The notes beneath the pieces are model-generated. The model saw only the letters and a program-made list of their open reading frames with translations, made no database searches and was not told the DNA's origin. DNA of 7,588 nt, from assembly GCA_025350365.1 (NCBI GenBank), contig JANXXY010000170.1, positions 1-7,588 on the forward strand. The letters run 5' to 3'. Made by a program: the position numbers and the translations under genes. Shown here in pieces: positions 1-4,979 of this stretch; the first letter of the stretch is position 1, and the number at the start of each line of letters is the position of its first letter. The DNA comes from Bacteroidales bacterium. Its GTDB lineage: Bacteria > Bacteroidota > Bacteroidia > Bacteroidales > JAAUTT01.

Positions 1-371
1 TAACAAATTGCAACGATTGTCATGTTCCACAGGACGATTTCTTCAGGCATTGGAGTTTTAAAGCCAAGGATGGACTCAGGCATGCCACTATTTTCACACT
101 TCACGCAGAACCTCAGGTAATTCATATAAAAGCTGCGGGAATACAGGTGGTTCAGGCAAATTGTGTACGTTGCCATAATAAACTATTTGAATCTCAGAAG
201 AAAATTGCCGGAGAATTTCAACATGCTGAAGAACGGTTATGTTGGGAATGTCACCGTGAAACACCTCACGGAAGAGTAAGCAGTTTGTCGAGCGTTCCCT
301 TTGCCCGTGTACCTTTGCCTGAAAGTCCTGTGCCTGATTGGATTAAGAAATTATTGAACAGTAGCCATTAA
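1..371 (+). CDS. nrfH: NrfH, cytochrome c nitrite reductase small subunit, 3' part (5' part off the left edge)
   Basis: NrfH is the membrane-anchored tetraheme c-type cytochrome of the NapC/NirT family that oxidises menaquinol and passes electrons to NrfA. The open frame enters at base 3 without a start and gives 122 residues before the stop. Three heme c motifs are visible: CNDCH (9-23), CVRCH (162-176) and CWECH (240-254). The family has four, and the first (CxxCHxM) together with the N-terminal membrane helix should lie left of base 1. The internal Met at 147 is not the start, because family sequence continues upstream of it. nrfA begins 23 bp after the stop, the usual nrfHA order. The N-terminal 28 residues appear to be present in inverted orientation at 1357-1440, so this gene is probably split by a rearrangement. 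Family assignment is firm. Confidence 0.9.
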   Translation, partial: TNCNDCHVPQDDFFRHWSFKAKDGLRHATIFTLHAEPQVIHIKAAGIQVVQANCVRCHNKLFESQKKIAGEFQHAEERLCWECHRETPHGRVSSLSSVPFARVPLPESPVPDWIKKLLNSSH

Positions 372-394
372 ACAACTAACAAACAACAAAAATC

Positions 395-1558
395 ATGAAC
401 ATCACCAAAACGATTAAAAGCAAACCTTGGTTAGGATGGGTTTTATTCCTTGTAACAGTGTTTTTAGTTTTTTTATTGGGACTGCTGGCATCATCCATTG
501 TTGAAAGACGTGCCGAAGCAGTTTTTGTTTCTACACCCAAAGTGAAGATTGGCGATTACGAGCCACGTAATCAGATATGGGGACAAAATTACCCTGTGGA
601 ATATCAAAGCTACCTTCGCACTGCCGATACTACTTTCCGAAGTAAGTACAATGGAAATGGCACTATCGATATGCTTGCCGGAGATCCAAGGATGGTGATT
701 TTGTGGGCCGGTTATGCATTCTCAAAAGAATACAAACAAGGCCGTGGGCATTTTTATGCGATAAAGGATGTTCGTGAAACATTGCGCACCGGTGCGCCCA
801 AAAATGCACATGATGGTCCTCAGCCAGCAACTTGCTGGACATGCAAGAGTCCGGATGTGCCGCGGTTAATGAGCCGGATGGGTCCTGCAGAATTTTATAA
901 AGGCAAATGGGCTGCCCGGGGACCTGAAATTGTGAACCACATTGGTTGCGCTGATTGTCACGATCCAAAAACTATGAATCTCCGTATTTCCCGTCCCGCT
1001 CTTGCGGAAGCTTTTACACGAATGGGCAAAGATATTACGCAGGCATCACACCAGGAAATGCGTTCTCTGGTTTGCGCGCAATGTCATGTGGAATATTATT
1101 TTAAAGGGGAAGGCAAGTATCTTACATTTCCATGGGACAAAGGCCTAACGGCTGATAGTATCGAGAAATATTACGATCAGACAGGATTTTCCGATTGGAC
1201 ACATCAATTGAGCAAAACACCCATGCTTAAGGCTCAACATCCCGACTACGAAGTTTTTACAACCGGCATTCATTCGCAACGCGGTGTTTCGTGTGCCGAT
1301 TGCCACATGCCTTACATGAGCGAAGGTGGTCAGAAGTTTACTGACCATCGTATTCAAAGTCCGGTAAATATTCCAAACATCAATATTGCAGGTATTTTCC
1401 ATCGATCAGACGGCATAAACGCCTCTACAAGCTTTTTCATTATTATGATGAGTTTGGAATTATTATCAATAATACAAAAAAAAAATCTCTTACATGTTAA
1501 TACTGTTAATTATTTTCCGGTTACTGGGATTCACGCATTACTAAATATTCCACGATAA
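395..1558 (+). CDS. nrfA: NrfA, ammonia-forming cytochrome c nitrite reductase, 3'-truncated chimeric reading frame
   Basis: NrfA reduces nitrite (also NO and hydroxylamine) to ammonium with six electrons from NrfH, outside the cytoplasmic membrane. The 387-residue frame opens with a hydrophobic signal or anchor (about 12-35). It has the active-site heme motif CWTCK (147-151) and CxxCH motifs at 185-189, 227-231 and 300-304. Active-site and calcium residues of the E. coli enzyme are recognisable: R131, E233, Y234, K279, Q281 and H282. Homology runs to about P323 (base 1363). Residues ~324-387 are not NrfA: they are antisense read-through of the nrfH 5' end and of the leader between ygbA and nrfH. 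The fifth heme motif and the C-terminal helices that form the dimer interface are absent, against a usual length near 480-520. The stop lies 28 bp inside the opposing ygbA. As written the product is unlikely to work. Confidence 0.9.
   Translation: MNITKTIKSKPWLGWVLFLVTVFLVFLLGLLASSIVERRAEAVFVSTPKVKIGDYEPRNQIWGQNYPVEYQSYLRTADTTFRSKYNGNGTIDMLAGDPRMVILWAGYAFSKEYKQGRGHFYAIKDVRETLRTGAPKNAHDGPQPATCWTCKSPDVPRLMSRMGPAEFYKGKWAARGPEIVNHIGCADCHDPKTMNLRISRPALAEAFTRMGKDITQASHQEMRSLVCAQCHVEYYFKGEGKYLTFPWDKGLTADSIEKYYDQTGFSDWTHQLSKTPMLKAQHPDYEVFTTGIHSQRGVSCADCHMPYMSEGGQKFTDHRIQSPVNIPNINIAGIFHRSDGINASTSFFIIMMSLELLSIIQKKNLLHVNTVNYFPVTGIHALLNIPR
1354..1440 (-). pseudogene. nrfH: Inverted 5' fragment of nrfH (28 codons)
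   Basis: On the minus strand an ATG at 1440 opens a 28-codon frame that begins MKKLVEAF and ends ILMFGIFTGL before a TGA at 1354-1356. A short basic start, an RWKIP turn and a hydrophobic stretch ending GIFxGL is how Bacteroidota NrfH proteins begin, just before the first heme motif. The nrfH copy at the left edge lacks exactly this part, and the two pieces do not overlap. With an estimated ~45 missing residues between them they would add up to about 195 residues, a normal NrfH length. The start sits 90 bp downstream of the ygbA stop on the same strand, which fits co-transcription with that cluster. The terminal TGA belongs to antisense nrfA sequence beyond the junction. Recognition is by eye and no alignment was run. 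Confidence 0.75.
1357..1366. other. Rearrangement junction between nrfA and inverted nrfH
   Basis: Read left to right, these bases complete the NrfA ...IQSPV stretch. Read right to left, they complete the NrfH ...TGL stretch. About 8-10 bases (core AAGTCCGG) fit both genes, so the breakpoint is ambiguous inside this microhomology. Left of it everything is nrfHA in plus orientation; right of it everything is nrfH leader and the nitrosative cluster in minus orientation. No long inverted repeat or transposase is visible at the join. Confidence 0.7.
1476..1485. repeat. Ten-base A/T homopolymer in the ygbA-nrfH spacer
   Basis: A run of ten A on the plus strand (ten T on the minus strand) lies between the ygbA stop and the inverted nrfH start. 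No stable hairpin precedes it on the minus strand, so I do not call it a terminator. It is a likely spot for slippage or read error and may contribute to leader length variation. Confidence 0.6.
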
Positions 1559-1848
1559 ATGTGTATAAACGCATACAATGGATGATGCAGCATCATTAAT
1601 GGGCCTGAAAAACGCATAATTACGCGAATGTCTTCGCGTTTATCAGGTTTGTAGCAATGTGCAGGACATGTGGAGCATACTGGCTTATTATTCCCATATC
1701 TGCATTTGTCAAGTCGCTGCATAGCGTATTTTTGAATTTCAATACAGGAAGTGCATAAAACTGTATTGCCATGTTTTTTTAGGCAATATAGTTTTATCAT
1801 TTTTGAAACAGTTGTTTTTTCTTCCTTAATGCGGTTTTGAAAAAACAT
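1531..1848 (-). CDS. ygbA: YgbA family protein (nitrous oxide-stimulated promoter family)
   Basis: This 105-residue protein matches the YgbA_NO family throughout. It has KMIKLYC (17-22), CTSC (32-35), the block QRLDKCRYG (44-52), then KPVCSTCPAHCY (55-66), with a basic patch and a hydrophobic C-terminus (RFSGPLMMLHHPL). Seven cysteines (22, 32, 35, 49, 58, 61, 65) suggest metal or cluster binding, which is inference. In E. coli ygbA is induced by nitric oxide under NsrR control, and its biochemical role is poorly defined. Here it starts 1 bp after the cupin stop, so the pair is probably translationally coupled. It lies in a cluster with an Rrf2 regulator and a ferredoxin-like protein, which supports an NO-response role. 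Its 3' end overlaps the non-native tail of the opposing nrfA frame. Length is close to the 117 residues of the E. coli protein. Confidence 0.9.
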   Translation of the reverse strand: MFFQNRIKEEKTTVSKMIKLYCLKKHGNTVLCTSCIEIQKYAMQRLDKCRYGNNKPVCSTCPAHCYKPDKREDIRVIMRFSGPLMMLHHPLYAFIHIYRGIFSNA

Positions 1849-1849
1849 C

Positions 1850-2179
1850 TTACTTTTCCTTGATCATAATTAACATCATTTTAAACCGCTCGATGGCTTT
1901 TAAAGCATGAGGTATATTGGCAGGCATAATAATTGCTTCACCTGCTTTAAGGACATGTGGATTTCCACCAATTTTTATTTCCGCAATGCCATCGAGGATA
2001 TGAACCATGGCATCAAATGGAGCTGTATGCTCTGAGAGTCCTTCTCCCTTTTCAAAAGCAAACAGGGTAACATTTCCGGTCTCCTTTTTCAATACTGCTT
2101 TACTTACTACAGCCTGAGCCGAATACGTCACTGAATCAGCTACCTGAAATTTTTCGCCTTTGTTTATTATTTGTTCCAT
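1850..2179 (-). CDS. Small single-domain cupin protein
   Basis: This 109-residue protein is one cupin beta-barrel. Cupin motif 1 is seen as GEGLSEHTAPFDA (46-58), with H51 as the likely metal ligand. The second strand block is ILDGIAEIKIGG (61-72), and motif 2 is KAGEAIIMPANIPHALKA (78-95), with P87 and H91. Motif 1 has a single histidine instead of the classical HxH, which as far as I recall is usual for this subgroup. There is no signal peptide, so it should be cytoplasmic. Proteins of this kind often sit beside hybrid-cluster-protein genes, Rrf2 regulators and ferredoxins in anaerobes. The substrate is unknown; it may bind a metal and sense or detoxify a small reactive molecule, which is inference. 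It ends 1 bp before ygbA and starts 105 bp after the ferredoxin-like gene. An A-rich leader replaces a Shine-Dalgarno site. Confidence 0.88.
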   Translation of the reverse strand: MEQIINKGEKFQVADSVTYSAQAVVSKAVLKKETGNVTLFAFEKGEGLSEHTAPFDAMVHILDGIAEIKIGGNPHVLKAGEAIIMPANIPHALKAIERFKMMLIMIKEK

Positions 2180-2284
2180 TATTTTGAAGTTTTAGTTGAT
2201 AAGTCAGGAGTTAGAAGAATATAATATTCCCCTTATAACTGCTAACTCATTTTGCACTATTGCTTTTACTTTTATACTTACTTT

Positions 2285-3211
2285 TTATTTCACCCACTCT
2301 TCCAATAATATATCGCCCTGTATACCAACAGTGATAGCTTTTACAGGAACGTTTCGACTGGCGGCTTTTGTTGCATTCAATACCAGTTGCAGAAGACCTC
2401 CACAACAAGGTACTTCCATAATCATTACCGTAATGGTGTTTACTTTGGAGTCGTCGATTAAGTGGATCATTTTATCAAGATAAATGTCCTTGTTCGAATC
2501 CAACTTCGGACAAGCGATGGCAAGCTTTTTGCCTTGAAGGAATTTGCTGTGAAAATCACCCAGCGAAAATGCGACACAGTCGGCTGCGATTAATAAATCG
2601 GCTCCCTGAAAGTGTGTCGCCAAAGGATTGATTAAATGCATTTGAACCGGCCATTGCGTCAGTGCTGAAGGTAAATCGGCACCAGGTGCCTGTTGCATAG
2701 CCACAGGGGCAAACGACCGGGTTTGTGATCCAGGGCAACCACCGACTGAATGATGCTGAACAATTGGAATTCCAAGAGGACGAATCGGTTTTGCCTCAGC
2801 TTTTATATGTTGCGATCCTGCAGGAGTCTGATGCACCTCATCAATCACCGATAATACGTCGAATGAGGCTTTTTCTTTATGTTGATTCAGAAACATAACA
2901 CCTTCTTTCAAATATCCAAATTCTCCATGTTCTTTCAGATGTTTCAAATGGGCAGTGACCACATTTTTCCCTTTTTGAATCATTTCTTCCATCACTTTCA
3001 ATTCATCATATGCTTCCGCTTCCCGTTCTATTATTTCCAATGCACCTTCGGGGCAGTGTCCCAAACATGCACCTAATCCATCACACATTAAATCGCTAAT
3101 CAAAACAGCTTTTCCGTCAATAATTTGTAATGCCCCTTCGTGGCAATTTGGCACACATGCGCCGCATCCATTGCATTTATCTTCGTCTATTTTAATAATT
3201 TCCCGCTTCAT
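2285..3211 (-). CDS. Ferredoxin-like 4Fe-4S dicluster-domain protein (308 aa)
   Basis: The N-terminus is a two-cluster bacterial ferredoxin fold. Cluster 1 has the full CxxCxxCxxxC set (C13, C16, C19, C23). The second half has C43, C49 and C53, but Leu46 stands where the fourth cysteine would be (CDGLGACLGHC), which I recall as usual in this family. A helical linker follows (about 66-125). The C-terminal domain carries more cysteines in GGCPG (C159), ADCVAF (C212), ACPKLD (C234) and EVPCCGG (C269, C270), suggesting a further cluster or redox site. Such proteins occur in anaerobes next to cupin, Rrf2 and hcp genes and are thought to move electrons during nitrosative or oxidative stress; the exact partner is unknown. 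It is the first gene after the regulator and probably heads the run of cupin and ygbA. It is soluble, with no signal peptide. The Met at 3211 is chosen because it directly precedes the ferredoxin fold. Confidence 0.85.
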   Translation of the reverse strand: MKREIIKIDEDKCNGCGACVPNCHEGALQIIDGKAVLISDLMCDGLGACLGHCPEGALEIIEREAEAYDELKVMEEMIQKGKNVVTAHLKHLKEHGEFGYLKEGVMFLNQHKEKASFDVLSVIDEVHQTPAGSQHIKAEAKPIRPLGIPIVQHHSVGGCPGSQTRSFAPVAMQQAPGADLPSALTQWPVQMHLINPLATHFQGADLLIAADCVAFSLGDFHSKFLQGKKLAIACPKLDSNKDIYLDKMIHLIDDSKVNTITVMIMEVPCCGGLLQLVLNATKAASRNVPVKAITVGIQGDILLEEWVK

Positions 3212-3276
3212 ATTTTATATTTTATTATTTAACTATTTATGCCAATTGAGAGTTGAGATTTCTTATTAGCCGAAAG

Positions 3277-3324
3277 CTTTAGCTGGCTGAACTAATTGAA
3301 TGATTAAGTTGGATTTAGCTAAAG
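3277..3324. promoter_or_regulatory. Inverted repeat upstream of the ferredoxin-cupin-ygbA run
   Basis: CTTTAGCT (3277-3284) and AGCTAAAG (3317-3324) are exact inverted copies 32 bases apart in the 161-bp gap between the regulator and the ferredoxin-like gene. The right arm overlaps TACTTTAG on the minus strand, one base away from the Bacteroidota -7 consensus TAnnTTTG, but no matching -33 element is clear. It could be a regulator-binding site or part of the leader. Function is inferred from position only. Confidence 0.3.
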
Positions 3325-3372
3325 TATGAACATATTTAATTCCGTTGGTTAAAGCCAGTGGTTATTCAAAAT

Positions 3373-3771
3373 TTAAAGGTACATACTAAGGGTTTGACCT
3401 CTTAGATACTGAATAAATTCCTCCGACATTTTATTTGAGATATTATTCATAATGCACTTATCGAAAGGACAAACAGGTGTCTTAAAAACACATTTTTGAA
3501 TCTCTACTTTACCTTCAATAGATTCGTAAATATCGAGAAAAGTAATTTCGCTGGCATTCTTTTTAAGGAAGAAACCACCAGTTGGTCCACGTTGAGATGA
3601 TACAAAGTTGTCCTTTCCCAAACGCTGCATTACCTTTGCCACATGATGTTTAGAGGTACTAGTCGCTTCAGCTATTTTAATGACGTTAATGGATGAGCCG
3701 GACTTAGCAACCAGAACCATCGCATGAATTGCAATGGATGCCGCATCAGACAAATTGAATATTTTCGACAT
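3373..3771 (-). CDS. Rrf2-family transcriptional regulator, NsrR/IscR-like
   Basis: This 132-residue protein has the Rrf2 winged-helix layout. A helix-turn-helix spans about 26-52 (with STSKHHVAKVMQRLG), followed by the wing RGPTGGFFL (61-69) and the dimer helix with LDIYESIEG (79-87). Three cysteines, C94, C101 and C106, follow at the place where NsrR and IscR bind an Fe-S cluster. Spacing is CX6CX4C, versus CX4CX5C in E. coli NsrR and CX5CX5C in IscR. Cluster-based sensing of NO or redox state is therefore likely but not proven. Its neighbours (ygbA, cupin, ferredoxin-like, nrfHA) support an NO/nitrite sensor role. It has its own probable promoter with an AT-rich palindrome at 3785-3814, which points to autoregulation. 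A gap of 161 bp separates it from the next gene, so that run may have a separate promoter. Confidence 0.9.
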   Translation of the reverse strand: MSKIFNLSDAASIAIHAMVLVAKSGSSINVIKIAEATSTSKHHVAKVMQRLGKDNFVSSQRGPTGGFFLKKNASEITFLDIYESIEGKVEIQKCVFKTPVCPFDKCIMNNISNKMSEEFIQYLRGQTLSMYL

Positions 3772-3784
3772 ATACTTATTTCGG

Positions 3785-3814
3785 TATTTAATTACTGCAA
3801 ATATAAATTAAATA
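3785..3814. promoter_or_regulatory. Candidate rrf2 promoter with overlapping palindromic operator
   Basis: A perfect 9-bp inverted repeat, TATTTAATT (3785-3793) and AATTAAATA (3806-3814), has a 12-base spacer. On the minus strand the spacer contains TATATTTG (3798-3805), an exact match to the Bacteroidota -7 element TAnnTTTG, 26 bases upstream of the regulator's ATG. No convincing -33 TTG lies at the right distance. A dyad centred on the -7 box is where a repressor would block its own promoter. The same DNA separates the divergent cyclotransferase gene. Confidence 0.45.
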
Positions 3815-3909
3815 TTATTATTCTACCTTTATTGCTGAAAAATAATGCAACTATCCATTCGAAACATTGTTTATTAACACCTTCCGTATATAACACATTT
3901 TCACAGCTA

Positions 3910-4305
3910 ATGGAACCGACCAATTATCTTTTTATTTACGGCACGCTTCTGCCTGAAATATCAGGCAGGATGTCGAAGTGGATGGCCAAAAACTCTGAGG
4001 TTATTTGTTCCGGTTCAATTCCTGGTAATCTTTATCTGATATCAGACTATCCGGCTGCTATTTATGATATTGATTCGTCTAAATGTGTACATGGTTTGAT
4101 TGTAGAATTACCAAATAAAAAAGATTGTTTTTCCATACTTGATTCCTATGAAGGCGATAAATACATAAGAACAGTAAACTATGTAACCGGAAAGGATTCA
4201 ATAGCAAGGATGTGCTGGATGTATTTGTATAATCGACCCATAAATAATTTGCAACTTATTACTACAGGTAATTATGTGGAATTTGTAAAAACAACAAAAA
4301 ATTGA
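3910..4305 (+). CDS. Gamma-glutamylcyclotransferase-like (AIG2/GGCT fold) protein
   Basis: This 131-residue protein belongs to the GGCT-like fold, whose members cleave gamma-glutamyl amines or peptides by cyclising the glutamyl group to 5-oxoproline. The hallmark YGTL loop is at 10-13, right after the first strand. The likely catalytic Glu is E81 in LDSYEGDKYIR (77-87), followed by the usual Y and R. I chose ATG 3910 because the fold begins five residues later. A longer frame from 3724 would overlap the rrf2 start and its promoter, and its extra residues look non-coding. It is cytoplasmic, with no signal. It is divergent from rrf2, so the tie to the nitrosative cluster is positional only. The exact substrate cannot be told from sequence. 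Confidence 0.85.
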   Translation: MEPTNYLFIYGTLLPEISGRMSKWMAKNSEVICSGSIPGNLYLISDYPAAIYDIDSSKCVHGLIVELPNKKDCFSILDSYEGDKYIRTVNYVTGKDSIARMCWMYLYNRPINNLQLITTGNYVEFVKTTKN

Positions 4306-4402
4306 TTCCAGATTAAAGCCCGGATTTCACATTTTCACATCCTCAAATTCCTTCACTTCTTTTTCGTATTATTGCGGTTTAAAATAATTTGTTTATTACA
4401 AA

Positions 4403-4969
4403 ATGTTAGACCAAGACTTACATATACATACGATTTTTTCGACCGGTGATGGAGCAGTGGTTCCCCAACAAACAGTTTCCCTGATTGCCGAAGTAAGACA
4501 TGCCAAAATTATCGGAATAAGTGATCATTTCGACTATTTAACAGGCAACAGGTTTGAAGATTATCGCAATGAAGTGCTGAAATACGGATTTTTACTTGGA
4601 ACCGAGGTTGATGGAAGTAATTGGGTTGACGAGGCCATAGAATATCCTTTTGATTATTTTGTATATCATTGCTATAATCAAACCCGCGATTATCAGGGTG
4701 CAGAGAAGCTTTTGTCAACAGGTAAGCCAGTTATTATAGCTCACCCGCAGGCTCTTGATACAGATCTAAACAAAATATCTGTAAACTGTTATGTAGAAAT
4801 AAACAACCGTTATGTATGGCGGTTCGATTGGCGTAAATACTACAGACCTTTTATTGGAATTCACAAATTTATACTTGGATCCGATGCTCATCAACCTAAT
4901 TGGTTAAATCATACCCTCGCTCAGCATGCTGCCAACGAGCTTGGAGTAAAAAATACCATTATTTTTTAA
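4403..4969 (+). CDS. PHP-domain metallohydrolase
   Basis: This 188-residue protein is a stand-alone PHP domain (polymerase and histidinol phosphatase family), a distorted TIM barrel that binds metals and cleaves phosphoesters. The metal-binding motifs appear in order: HIH (7-9) in DLHIHTIFSTGD, SDH (40-42), the Glu of GTEVD (E68), YH (H89), IIAHP (H114) and the closing GSDAH (D161, H163). All ligand positions are kept, so it should be active. Length is short for histidinol phosphatase HisK (about 260-280), so I do not give a specific substrate. No histidine-biosynthesis genes are in view. It follows the cyclotransferase gene after 97 bp and ends 10 bp before the convergent GH125 gene. It is cytoplasmic. 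Confidence 0.88.
   Translation: MLDQDLHIHTIFSTGDGAVVPQQTVSLIAEVRHAKIIGISDHFDYLTGNRFEDYRNEVLKYGFLLGTEVDGSNWVDEAIEYPFDYFVYHCYNQTRDYQGAEKLLSTGKPVIIAHPQALDTDLNKISVNCYVEINNRYVWRFDWRKYYRPFIGIHKFILGSDAHQPNWLNHTLAQHAANELGVKNTIIF
4947..4968. terminator. AT-only hairpin between convergent PHP and GH125 genes
   Basis: TAAAAAATA and TATTTTTTA form a perfect 9-bp stem with a CCAT loop across the PHP stop codon. The T-rich arm would give a U-tract in either direction, so it could serve both converging genes. The stem has no G-C pair, which makes it weak. The two stops are only 10 bp apart and no better terminator is seen. Confidence 0.3.
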
Positions 4970-4979
4970 GTAATATAAA

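Noticed and set aside
1145..1402. Minus-strand open frame opposite nrfA
   Set aside because: It lies in a different frame from the NrfH fragment, resembles no family, and is a shadow of the conserved nrfA coding strand.
1375..1410. A frameshift that would restore the fifth NrfA heme motif (bases resembling a degraded CQVCHR codon run)
   Set aside because: Several indels would be needed, no plus-strand frame further on resembles the NrfA C-terminus, and the opposite strand gives a clean NrfH N-terminus that explains the bases better.
1366..1500. Insertion-sequence remnant at the end of nrfA (a plus-strand frame with many Lys, Arg and Tyr residues)
   Set aside because: No transposase motif, terminal repeat or target duplication is seen, and the stretch is antisense to nrfH.
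2208..2248. Inverted repeat GAGTTAG / CTAACTC between the ferredoxin-like and cupin genes
   Set aside because: Only 7 bp with a 27-base loop and no T-tract or promoter match; likely chance in AT-rich DNA.
3345..3372. Small hairpin TGGTT-AA-AGCCA after the rrf2 stop as a terminator
   Set aside because: Five-base stem with a two-base loop cannot form a stable terminator and no T-run follows.
3724..3909. Upstream extension of the cyclotransferase gene to an earlier Met
   Set aside because: It would overlap the rrf2 start and its promoter, and the added residues have no resemblance to the family, whose fold begins at 3910.
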